Shown here: positions 17,704 to 24,356 of the stretch, piece after piece
How the letters are laid out: each line of letters opens with the position of its first letter
How positions within the stretch are numbered: the first letter of the stretch is position 1
Assembly: GCA_045637805.1 (NCBI GenBank)
Contig: JAZUAE010000013.1
Location: 1 to 64,000 of the forward strand
DNA from: CAKVLG01 sp045637805
Lineage (GTDB): Bacteria > Bacillota > Clostridia > Christensenellales > UBA1242
Length of the DNA: 64,000 nt
Direction of reading: 5' to 3'
Notes under the pieces: model-generated
The model's input: the letters and a program-made list of their open reading frames with translations, nothing else
Databases searched by the model: none
What the model was told of the DNA's origin: nothing
Translations under genes and position numbers: made by a program

Positions 17704-18687
17704 TTATTGATTTGTTTTTTCGAATGGAGCTCTGTAATTTTCATTTCTTTTCATAATTTCTAATGCATTCATATAATATTGTTGCGTTTCTTGAATGGTT
17801 GGTTTAAGTTCTTTACTTGCAACAAGTCTTTCGTTTCTATCAAATACTCGTTCTTCTACACCACCCATTCCAAAACTCATTTTCTTGGCTGAATAAATGT
17901 TTGCCAAAGCGAAGAACATAGGTTCAAGGTCTTGAGAAATGCCATCTCTTTGATATTCATATATGACAGATTCAAGTAAATCTTCTTTTAATGCTTTTTT
18001 ACTTAAATCAAATAAGATCTTGTCGTCGCTATCTCTATAACTAGTACCAACACCTCTTAAAACTCTACCAAAAGCTATGGCTAAAGGTTGATATAATCCA
18101 TAATAATCATAATTAGTTTGATATTGAATGTTTGGTATTACACGATCTCTTTCAGGTTGTTTTTGTGGCCTTGGCTGATTTATTGATGCATAATAACATG
18201 TTTCTGCAATATTTTGTGCAAGCGCTTCTTCAATTGTCATATAACCATAGTATGTACTATGTCTCATTAAATCACCAATATATGGAGCGGTATTTCTTTC
18301 TTTAAAACAACAATGAGCAAGCTCATGAAAAAGATATAGAGTTCTTTTCCAATTTTGCATATCTGGATTTATATATATCTTTTTTTCTTCAGCAACAGCT
18401 TGACCATATATGCCTCTTTTATTCTCTGGCAAAAAGTCTATATTTTTTACAGTATTTGAAAGTTTTTCAATAATTCTTTCAAAAGTTTTCTCATCAATTA
18501 ATTCTGTAGTTAACAATGTTTCTATAAATTTTAAACTATCATTAGCTAATGTGAGAGCGTCAATTTGAGCATGCTCAGCAGTATAAATTTGCCCTTGAAC
18601 TCTTTTTCCAACATATTGTCGTGTTGATTGCAATGTGTTAGATAAAAGAGTATCTTTAAAATTTTTAATGACTAACTTATAATCCAT
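17704..18687 (-). CDS. HELAH zinc metallopeptidase-like protein (possible ImmA/IrrE relative)
   Basis: 327 residues. A zincin motif HELAH occurs at about residue 130 in LYLFHELAHCCF, preceded by a strand ending IYINPDMQNWKRT. A downstream Glu-rich helix (TIEEALAQNIAE) could supply the third zinc ligand, as in gluzincins and ImmA/IrrE-type peptidases. The rest is not recognised. Such proteins often cleave repressors in mobile elements, but no matching repressor-peptidase gene order is evident here. The start at 18687 has AGAGG before it; an upstream ATG adds eleven unsupported residues. First gene (leftmost) of the accessory block. Confidence 0.6.
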   Translation of the reverse strand: MDYKLVIKNFKDTLLSNTLQSTRQYVGKRVQGQIYTAEHAQIDALTLANDSLKFIETLLTTELIDEKTFERIIEKLSNTVKNIDFLPENKRGIYGQAVAEEKKIYINPDMQNWKRTLYLFHELAHCCFKERNTAPYIGDLMRHSTYYGYMTIEEALAQNIAETCYYASINQPRPQKQPERDRVIPNIQYQTNYDYYGLYQPLAIAFGRVLRGVGTSYRDSDDKILFDLSKKALKEDLLESVIYEYQRDGISQDLEPMFFALANIYSAKKMSFGMGGVEERVFDRNERLVASKELKPTIQETQQYYMNALEIMKRNENYRAPFEKTNQ

Positions 18688-18706
18688 AACCACTACCTCT
18701 TGTTTA

Positions 18707-18735
18707 ATTATAACATACAATAATTAAATTGTTAA
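18707..18735 (-). promoter_or_regulatory. SigA-type promoter for the metallopeptidase gene
   Basis: On the minus strand TTAACA (18735-18730), 17-bp spacer, TATAAT (18712-18707), about 20 bases upstream of the start codon. Confidence 0.75.
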
Positions 18736-18849
18736 TACAATTATCAATAAAAAATTGCGCCCGGGACATCGTTGGTTATTATGTATAATCCTCCGGTGTT
18801 CGAACGCAGTCGCTCTTGGCGGAAAGTTAGCTTCTTTATACGAACCTGC

Positions 18850-19215
18850 TTACTTTTTTCTTAATACTTCATAATATGCTTTTAACTCTATTAAGAAATT
18901 AGTCAATATTTCTTGATCTTCAAATTGGTTTATATCTAATTTAATATTTGACTCTGCACCATTTTGATTAATAAAAATACATAAATGGTCTTTGGTTAAT
19001 TCTAAAAAATTTCCCATATGATTCTCATCTTGCAATTTTGTTGAATTTTCATTTAAGAAATCTTCCATTCTAAAATATACAACTTCTCCAAAATTATAAG
19101 AAAATGATAAATTTTGAGTTCTCACATTAATATCAAAACTAATATGTAATCCGTCTTCTGATTTTAAATTTCTAATTTCAACTGATCCATTCTCTAAATT
19201 TCCTACAATATTCAT
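18850..19215 (-). CDS. Hypothetical protein, accessory block
   Basis: 121 residues, not recognised. The sequence is rich in beta-type segments (LHISFDINVRTQNLSFSYNF...VVYFRMEDF) and ends in a charged helix (LIELKAYYEVLRKK). No signal peptide or membrane helix. AAAGGAG precedes the ATG. It lies 12 bp downstream of the next gene on the same strand, so the two are probably co-transcribed and may function together. A TCCGCCA motif follows its stop by 27 bases. Confidence 0.6.
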   Translation of the reverse strand: MNIVGNLENGSVEIRNLKSEDGLHISFDINVRTQNLSFSYNFGEVVYFRMEDFLNENSTKLQDENHMGNFLELTKDHLCIFINQNGAESNIKLDINQFEDQEILTNFLIELKAYYEVLRKK

Positions 19216-19227
19216 ATTTTCTCCTTT

Positions 19228-19596
19228 CTATTTATTATAGTTCGAAATTTCTTTATCTGTAAAACTAAAATTTTCAACAAATTTTATATGATTTATTTTT
19301 GCAATTCTAATGTTAAAAAGTAAAGCATTTATAAGATTTTTATTGTCTTGATATAATTTACTTTGAACTATTGCTGGTATTTCAACCTTTTCACAAGACC
19401 CACCACATGTCATTGTTTTTGTTATAATATTTCTTTTACACTTTTTTCTTAATTTTTGATTAGCAGTCTCAAGAACTTTTACCATTTTTTCTAGTTCATC
19501 TACGCTGATTTTACCTTTTCCAATAAATTCAATACACCTTTCTTGTGCCATTTTTTGTTCCTTTATTACATCTTTGTCACTTATTAAAATTTTCAC
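19228..19596 (-). CDS. Hypothetical protein, accessory block
   Basis: 122 residues, not recognised, largely helical and Lys/Glu-rich with one CGGSC motif at about residue 64 that could bind metal. The start codon is GTG at 19596, five bases after AGGAGG; the ATG overlapping it by two bases (ATGTG) is out of frame and runs straight into TGA. It is followed after 12 bp by the 121-residue gene, indicating a two-gene unit. Confidence 0.6.
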   Translation of the reverse strand: MKILISDKDVIKEQKMAQERCIEFIGKGKISVDELEKMVKVLETANQKLRKKCKRNIITKTMTCGGSCEKVEIPAIVQSKLYQDNKNLINALLFNIRIAKINHIKFVENFSFTDKEISNYNK

Positions 19597-19665
19597 ATTA
19601 TCCTCCTTTTATATAAACACATTATAACATAATTAATTTACACGTGGTCGCTATAAAGGCGACAT

Positions 19666-20148
19666 TTAAAAATTAGTCAACGACTGTTGATTATATTCAG
19701 TTAGTGCGATATTAATAAGATTAATATCATATTTCTTTTTTTCTATAAAATATTTTACAACAATATCACTTATGAAACTCTGAGAAAGCGTATAGCCAGC
19801 ACTTTCAAGCAAAACATTGGTTTCAGCTACATTTAATTTTAAAGCAATTGCAAAAGCTAACACTGTATTTTTACTAGGTTTATAATCTTCATTACTTCGT
19901 ATTTTTGAAAACAATTTTCTATCTATGTTTGCCCGTTTGTAGCAATCTACATCTGACATATTTTTCTCATCAATAAAATCTATCAATGTTTTTGAAAAAG
20001 ATTTTGTTTGAGACTTTAATATATCAAATTTGTCATCAATGTTTTTAGGTACCGAAAATTTTCCTCGAATGAACTTTGGGATTTTGCCACCATCAATATA
20101 CTTTTTCAAGTCTCTTTTAACAAAAGCATATCTTAATTTATCAAACAT
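19666..20148 (-). CDS. Helix-turn-helix protein (Cro/CI-like)
   Basis: 160 residues. The middle portion (TLIDFIDEKNMSDVDCYKRANIDRKLFSKIRSNEDYKPSKNTVLAFAIALKL, residues about 55-105, quoted here only by its ends and key words) has the pattern of a widespread Firmicute XRE-like family: an 'IDRKLFSKIR' recognition helix, 'KPSKNTVLAFAIAL', then a C-terminal helix bundle. It probably binds DNA and may regulate the block. An N-terminal extension of about 45 basic residues is family-variable. GAGGAG precedes the ATG. Confidence 0.7.
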   Translation of the reverse strand: MFDKLRYAFVKRDLKKYIDGGKIPKFIRGKFSVPKNIDDKFDILKSQTKSFSKTLIDFIDEKNMSDVDCYKRANIDRKLFSKIRSNEDYKPSKNTVLAFAIALKLNVAETNVLLESAGYTLSQSFISDIVVKYFIEKKKYDINLINIALTEYNQQSLTNF

Positions 20149-20212
20149 ATATCTACTCCTCTACTTTTTAATTCTATCATACTTTAAACAAATCCCAAAA
20201 CAATTTATTAAA

Positions 20213-20244
20213 TAAAAAAATACGAACTCATTCGAGTTCGTATT
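20213..20244 (-). terminator. Minus-strand terminator downstream of the glycosylase-like gene
   Basis: 11-bp perfect stem AATACGAACTC / GAGTTCGTATT with a four-base loop; seven T residues follow on the minus strand. The TCCGCCA motif lies just upstream of it in the transcript. Confidence 0.88.
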
Positions 20245-20316
20245 AATCGCTAATGGCGGAAAGACCGTTATCCAATCCTAACATCAAAATCTATATTGGT
20301 GCTAGGTGGATTATGA

Positions 20317-20871
20317 TTAACATAAGTCTCTAATCTTCTCAAAAATTGGGACGTTGTCTTTATAACCCTTGGGGTTTAAAGGGCTTGGGTGGTAAATTGG
20401 TATAAGTTTATATTTTTTATCACCTAAAACAATGTTAAATTCTTTACCGACATAATCAGCATATTTTTTGATTTTAGTATTAAGTATTGCTTGGGTTGGA
20501 TGCAACCCCATTGTTAATATTATTTCACAAGGTAAAGAGTTTAGTTGTTCAATAAGGATAGGCATACAATTGTTTGAGCATTTTTCAAGGTTTTTTCTAT
20601 CTTCAATAATACATTTACAACATTCCGTAAAGTAAATATCTGAAATAGATAGTTTAATATTATTTAACAAACTTTCTAAAACTCTACCACTTCCTTGAAG
20701 TTTACCTGCTGTGTTATAAAAAGCCCGTTTACTTTCTATCCAGCCATCTTTTGCTGGACTTTCACCTATTATAATAAATTTGGTTGTTCCATATTGTATA
20801 GAGTTTTCAGTCAGTTTTGGCAAGTTTCCACATAATGAACAATTACATATTTTCTTTTTAATATCATTCAT
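20317..20871 (-). CDS. Uracil-DNA glycosylase superfamily protein
   Basis: 184 residues. It begins with a CSLCGNL cysteine pair, then FIIIGESPAKDGW (motif I of family 4/5-type UDGs, usually GEAPG), a CCKC cluster near residue 85 and a late Cys (about residue 100) that could complete an iron-sulfur-type site, and motif II IPIYHPSPLN at about residue 155. Superfamily members remove uracil from DNA or act in related base recognition. The aspartate or asparagine usually following motif I is not obvious, so activity is uncertain. GAGG precedes the ATG. Confidence 0.75.
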   Translation of the reverse strand: MNDIKKKICNCSLCGNLPKLTENSIQYGTTKFIIIGESPAKDGWIESKRAFYNTAGKLQGSGRVLESLLNNIKLSISDIYFTECCKCIIEDRKNLEKCSNNCMPILIEQLNSLPCEIILTMGLHPTQAILNTKIKKYADYVGKEFNIVLGDKKYKLIPIYHPSPLNPKGYKDNVPIFEKIRDLC

Positions 20872-20910
20872 AGTTTTTACCTCTAGTTTTATTATAACAT
20901 ATTTCTTAAA

Positions 20911-20938
20911 GAAAAAGAAGGATTTTTTAATCCTTCTT
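20911..20938 (-). terminator. Minus-strand terminator next to gene remnant
   Basis: 10-bp perfect stem AAGAAGGATT / AATCCTTCTT, four-base loop, followed on the minus strand by a T-rich run. It lies immediately after the end of the broken gene at 20946. Confidence 0.78.
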
Positions 20939-20945
20939 AGTTATT

Positions 20946-21185
20946 TTATTGATTGGATTGCAAATGAGTGTAGACTGCATTTGCTGATAGGTTAGAAAAG
21001 TCGCCGTTGGGTTCGGCAAAGTTCTTTAAGTCGGTTGCAAGAATAAAGGCAATTCGCTATATTTGTTTTTGACTTAATTTTGTTTTGCCTTGCCTGTAAC
21101 TTAAAGTATTAAGGTTGTAAGTGGCTATGTTTTCTGGTATATTTTCACAATCAATAAAACATTGTGTGTCAATAAGTTTTTGCAT
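20946..21185 (-). pseudogene. 79-codon gene remnant broken by an in-frame amber codon
   Basis: Minus-strand ATG at 21185 opens a frame of 42 codons (MQKLIDTQCFIDCENIPENI...), reaches TAG at 21059-21057, and continues in the same frame for another 36 codons (RIAFILATDLKNFAEPNGDF...) to TAA. Both parts look protein-like and together read as one domain. The second half prefers C-ending codons (GCC, GAC, AAC, GTC, CCC, GGC), unlike the surrounding AT-ending usage, which suggests foreign origin. A terminator follows directly. Most likely a recently inactivated gene of mobile-element origin; suppression of the amber codon is an alternative. No family recognised. Confidence 0.55.
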
Positions 21186-21300
21186 CTCATATTTTTACAA
21201 TTATGAGAATATGCTTGTGCCTTATTGATTTTAACCCAATGCTCCATTTGGAGCAATAATAGTATAGCATAAAATCTAATATAAAATCATATTTTCTACA

Positions 21301-21333
21301 AAAAAAGACAAGTGGGTTTTCCACTTGGTCTAG
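21301..21333 (-). terminator. Strong minus-strand terminator
   Basis: Stem GACCAAGTGG / CCCACTTGTC with an AAAA loop followed by seven T residues on the minus strand. No intact gene ends here, so an unidentified transcript or gene remnant between 21334 and 21500 is implied. Confidence 0.75.
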
Positions 21334-21504
21334 AAAGGGAGTGTATGCAAATTTGCATTCAGCGAATTTTGAAAAGTGAATACATCAAAAGTGCTGAATT
21401 TTAGGGCGTTTAGATCAAAAAATATGGCAAAATGTATGCAATTCTTATCCTGCTTACTATAATTTAATCAAGATTTATATCGATTTTATATATTTCAGCA
21501 ATAA
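21334..21504. other. Gap with short ORF and palindrome, no assigned gene
   Basis: Within the roughly 660-bp gap at 20872-21531, this stretch holds a 14-bp perfect palindrome ATGCAAATTTGCAT (21345-21358). Its ATG begins a + strand frame of 19 codons (21345-21404) preceded by AAAGGGAG, which is a plausible but unproven leader-type peptide. On the minus strand the region reads open for about 60 codons without a start. I see no RNA family I recognise. Confidence 0.3.
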
Positions 21505-21531
21505 AAAACACCCAAATATTAGGTGTTTAAT
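21505..21531 (-). terminator. Terminator of the 222-residue hypothetical gene
   Basis: Stem AAACACC / GGGTGTTT with an eight-base loop, T run on the minus strand, directly after the stop codon. Confidence 0.82.
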
Positions 21532-22200
21532 TTATAGAGTATGTTCTTCTTCTGAGTTTGGATTTGTTGGTGCCAAATTATCCAATTCTAAATACAATCC
21601 TCCCTTAATACGCATATCGAAAATATCACAAAAATATCCATCAGACTCTAGTTTGACGCACTCATTGTTCCTACTAAATTCTACATGTAACAAAGGAACT
21701 TCTTTATAAAAGGGCCCCTCCTCATCTATCTTATTTTCGTCAATATGATGTTGAAATACAGTTGGAAATAATTCTTCAAACCTGTTATAATATTTCTCAC
21801 TATATATAAGTAATAATGTATATTTCCCACCTACAGATCTATCAGTTGGTCCTTGTTCTTTCATGGATGAAAATAGCATTGCGTTTTTTATATTTGAACA
21901 AAGTTGAGAATTTTCACATAATTTAATACCAAGTGCTTCAAAAGAATAAATATAATTATCAGTAAAACAATATCTTCTACAGTCTGGAATCCTTAATTTA
22001 TCTTCAACTTCCGGATCTGTTGTTAAAACAATTGCTCCTTCACACACATATCCATAATAAGGTTGAGTTTGTGACTTTCTCATAAATTTAGTAAATAATT
22101 TTTGAGTGTAATCTTTCCTCTCTTGCTCACAACATTTTTTATCTTTTATAAATGTCAATTCCTCTTTTATCTGTGTTGTAGGTTTAGTCGGATAAAACAT
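21532..22200 (-). CDS. Hypothetical protein, accessory block
   Basis: 222 residues, not recognised. Cytosolic composition with no membrane helix. Features visible: an N-terminal polar region, an RKSQTQPYYGYVCEGAIVLT segment, several cysteines (about eight), and an acidic C terminus (TNPNSEEEHTL). The start at 22200 is supported by AAGGAG; an in-frame start 12 codons upstream is not. It has its own terminator and stands between the exonuclease gene and the remnant. Confidence 0.6.
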   Translation of the reverse strand: MFYPTKPTTQIKEELTFIKDKKCCEQERKDYTQKLFTKFMRKSQTQPYYGYVCEGAIVLTTDPEVEDKLRIPDCRRYCFTDNYIYSFEALGIKLCENSQLCSNIKNAMLFSSMKEQGPTDRSVGGKYTLLLIYSEKYYNRFEELFPTVFQHHIDENKIDEEGPFYKEVPLLHVEFSRNNECVKLESDGYFCDIFDMRIKGGLYLELDNLAPTNPNSEEEHTL

Positions 22201-22322
22201 ATAATTAACTCCTTCATATATCTCATATATTAACATATATCAAAAACTTTTTCAATACCTATTCTTGAAAATTTTGTCAAAGTGGCTGATTTTTCTTTTG
22301 TTTCGTGTTAAGAATTTTTAGC

Positions 22323-22359
22323 AAAAAAGAACAACCCGAACATAAATGTTCGGATTGTT
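22323..22359 (-). terminator. Terminator of the exonuclease gene
   Basis: 14-bp stem with one mismatch (AACAATCCGAACAT with ATGTTCGGGTTGTT), two-base centre, T run on the minus strand. TCCGCCA lies between the stop codon and this hairpin. Confidence 0.85.
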
Positions 22360-22398
22360 ATCACTTGGCGGAGAACTTATAACGAAAATCGATTTTTT

Positions 22399-23379
22399 TT
22401 AATTTTTATCAATATCATTATCATACATTTTCATAAAAACCTTACCTGTGGTATAAGCATCACAATATGCTGTATGTTTATTTTCTTTGTATTCCGCTTG
22501 TTCTTGATTATTTAAGAGATTTAAAACTAAAGTATATAATTTTGCAGATGGAACATCTTCTCCTTGATGTTTGTAAAATAATTTTCTCCACATTTTCATT
22601 GTACAGAATGTCTTAAATCTAGGCATCTCTTTATTAAAACTTCTAAAATACTCAGATTTTAAAAAACTCATATCAAATTGTGAATTGTGCATAACAATTG
22701 GATATTTTCCAATAAATTCCAAAATGGTCGGAAATAGTTCTTTAATTGTTTTTGCATCTTTTACATCTTCATCATAAATACCATTAATTTCACTTGCATC
22801 ATTTTTTATATGCCTTTTAGGATTTACATAGGATACAAATTTATCAACAACAACACCTTTCTCAAATTTTACTAAGGCTATTTGAATAATTCTATCGTTA
22901 TCAGCACTTAACCCTGTTGTTTCTGTATCTAAAGCGACAAAACTGCTATTTTTAGAATTTAAAAATTTTTCTACGCGAAAATTGTCAATTTTTAATATCA
23001 TATCATCTATATTGAAAGATAAGTCTTTTGCATTGTAATATGGATTTTCTTTAATTTGATAAAGAGCCATTAACATTAAAGAACATTGAAAATTGCTTTC
23101 CGTTCCGTCAATATCAAAGGTGTTAGAAATTAATTCTCTATATTTTGAAAGCTCTAGATTAGATGTTGTATTATCTTTGTTTTCTTGTACGATTTCTGTA
23201 TTTGTTTCTATATTGGAATCTTTTTCTTTTCCTTTAAAATAAAAAAATAAGCCGATAGATGTGCATAAAATTGCACAACCAAACAAAGCAAATGTTTTAG
23301 CGTAGGTGTATAGATATAATAAAACACCTCCAACAACCATTCCTGCTATCGTTAGATATTTATATTTTGTATAATTCAT
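22399..23379 (-). CDS. Membrane-anchored DnaQ-like 3'-5' exonuclease
   Basis: 326 residues. Two hydrophobic helices at about residues 8-26 and 29-47 form an N-terminal hairpin anchor, followed by a polar linker and a region of about 60 residues. A DEDDh exonuclease domain then runs from about residue 147: Exo I VALDTETTGL, Exo II HNSQFDMSFL, Exo III HTAYCDAYTTG. All four acidic residues and the catalytic His are present, so activity is expected. A membrane tether on a DnaQ exonuclease is unusual and suggests a role other than replication proofreading. AAGGAG precedes the ATG; TTGACA-18-TATAAT lies upstream. Confidence 0.85.
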   Translation of the reverse strand: MNYTKYKYLTIAGMVVGGVLLYLYTYAKTFALFGCAILCTSIGLFFYFKGKEKDSNIETNTEIVQENKDNTTSNLELSKYRELISNTFDIDGTESNFQCSLMLMALYQIKENPYYNAKDLSFNIDDMILKIDNFRVEKFLNSKNSSFVALDTETTGLSADNDRIIQIALVKFEKGVVVDKFVSYVNPKRHIKNDASEINGIYDEDVKDAKTIKELFPTILEFIGKYPIVMHNSQFDMSFLKSEYFRSFNKEMPRFKTFCTMKMWRKLFYKHQGEDVPSAKLYTLVLNLLNNQEQAEYKENKHTAYCDAYTTGKVFMKMYDNDIDKN

Positions 23380-23402
23380 AAATTTACTCCTTAATTAATT
23401 TA

Positions 23403-23432
23403 ATTATACAAAATTACTACAAAATCTGTCAA
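23403..23432 (-). promoter_or_regulatory. SigA-type promoter of the exonuclease gene
   Basis: Minus strand TTGACA (23432-23427), 18-bp spacer, TATAAT (23408-23403). Both hexamers are perfect. Confidence 0.8.
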
Positions 23433-23471
23433 TTATTACACATGTTGTCAATGTTTTAATTTTAAATAAAC

Positions 23472-23527
23472 GCGTGTGCTTGTCTTGAACAAGTGGCGTC
23501 GCTTTGCTCCGCCAGACAAGCACACGC
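23472..23527. other. Long stable hairpin
   Basis: 14-bp perfect GC-rich stem (23472-23485 with 23514-23527; GCGTGTGCTTGTCT and its complement) enclosing a second TGGCG / CGCCA stem. It is far more GC-rich than its surroundings and has no T run, so it is not a standard terminator. The inner stem carries the block's TCCGCCA motif in reverse orientation. Confidence 0.65.
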
Positions 23528-23563
23528 AAAGTAGTTAATCAACAAATAGAAAATATAGACAAC

Positions 23564-23610
23564 AAAAAGGGCGACCACGGGCTAAAGCGTTCGTTGGTTC
23601 GCCCTTTTTT
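23564..23610. terminator. Terminator-like hairpin
   Basis: 11-bp stem AAAAAGGGCGA / TCGCCCTTTTT with a 24-base loop and a T run on the + strand and T-rich flank on the minus strand. Confidence 0.6.
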
Positions 23611-23684
23611 GTTCTTTGCCTTGCAAGAAAGCCTAACCATTCCTATCTCATGTCAAGAACCTTTCACGGCATAAAGCAGCCACT

Positions 23685-23714
23685 AAAAAAGACTAGACAT
23701 TGTTTGGTCTAGCC
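23685..23714 (-). terminator. Terminator of the 61-residue gene
   Basis: Stem GGCTAGAC / GTCTAGTC (one G-U pair) followed by six T residues on the minus strand, just after the stop codon. Confidence 0.8.
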
Positions 23715-23725
23715 TAGTTATAAAT

Positions 23726-23911
23726 TTAGTTGTTTAAAGAGTTTATAAAATTAATAAGTCCTACTGGTAGAACAGGCAATATCTCATTTTTGAATCGTTG
23801 TTGGTTTTCAGGACTTAATTCTTTTAATGCATCATATAAGTCTTTACTTGCTTTTGCAGTTTTGACTTTAAATTGATCATATTCTCTTTCTAAATCTTCG
23901 TAACTTTTCAT
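23726..23911 (-). CDS. 61-residue hypothetical protein
   Basis: Short protein MKSYEDLEREYDQFKVKTAK..., strongly helical and probably coiled in its first 40 residues, with a hydrophobic C terminus (LPVLPVGLINFINSLNN). No family recognised. A strong AAAAGGAGGATAGATT ribosome binding site and a dedicated terminator argue that it is real. Nearest gene to the tRNA-Ser 3' end in the accessory block. Confidence 0.65.
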   Translation of the reverse strand: MKSYEDLEREYDQFKVKTAKASKDLYDALKELSPENQQRFKNEILPVLPVGLINFINSLNN

Positions 23912-24020
23912 AATCTATCCTCCTTTTAGTTTTTTGGAGAAAATACTATGTACTTATGAAGGATTAACAACGGATATGGTGGCATAGAGAATATAACATT
24001 TAACTTGTAAAAAGTCAATA

Positions 24021-24055
24021 AAAAACCTAAACCGAGATTATCGATTTAGGTTTTT
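24021..24055. terminator. Terminator downstream of tRNA-Ser
   Basis: 15-bp stem with one wobble (24021-24035 with 24041-24055), five-base loop, T run on the minus strand directly after the tRNA 3' CCA. Confidence 0.85.
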
Positions 24056-24057
24056 GT

Positions 24058-24148
24058 TGGCGGAGAGAGCGGGATTTGAACCCGCGCTACGATTGCTCGT
24101 ACTAACGCCTTAGCAGGGCATCCTCTTCGGCCTCTTGAGTATCTCTCC
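24058..24148 (-). tRNA. tRNA-Ser (GCU)
   Basis: 91 nt including encoded CCA. Acceptor stem GGAGAGA / TCTCTCC, D arm, anticodon loop CTGCTAA (anticodon GCT, reading AGC/AGU), a long class II variable arm typical of serine tRNAs, and T arm GCGGGTTCAAATCCCGC. Its 3' end borders the accessory block, a common position for integrated elements. Confidence 0.97.
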
Positions 24149-24356
24149 ATACCTGGTCGTTGGGTTTTTCCCAGGTAATTTAGATTATAACACACCTTTT
24201 ATGTAATTAAAAGTGTTTTTTGAAAATTTTTTTGTTTGTTTATTCTTTTCTGAATTTTTTTGTTTAAATCTTTAAAATTTGTCATTTTTCTATTGTTAAT
24301 ATCTAATATTTAAGATATAATATTGTTAATAATAAATATATTAAGGTGGTGTAATT

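Larger units (their letters stand above)
17662..24064. repeat. Recurring TTGGCGGA-type motif at gene ends and at the tRNA-Ser 3' end
   Basis: On the + strand TGGCGGA occurs at 17663, 18817, 20254 and 22366, and as the 3' end of tRNA-Ser at 24058. Three of the four gap copies are preceded by CT (CTTGGCGGA), as against GT at the tRNA. Read on the minus strand (TCCGCCA), each gap copy follows a stop codon by about 27-57 bases, and at least three copies, including the tRNA, are followed directly by a terminator. A reverse copy lies in the hairpin at 23472-23527. The motif also appears by chance in a few coding regions outside the block, so its placement rather than its mere presence is the evidence. 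Confidence 0.5.

Noticed and set aside
17496..17744. 82-codon minus-strand frame in the gap beside transaldolase
   Set aside because: It starts inside the metallopeptidase gene's end, has no ribosome binding site, an unlikely composition and crosses a terminator-like stem.
17600..24060. Integron-type cassette array
   Set aside because: Gaps do not show the RYYYAAC/GTTRRRY attC core sites, and no integrase is present. Kept only as a repeated-motif finding.
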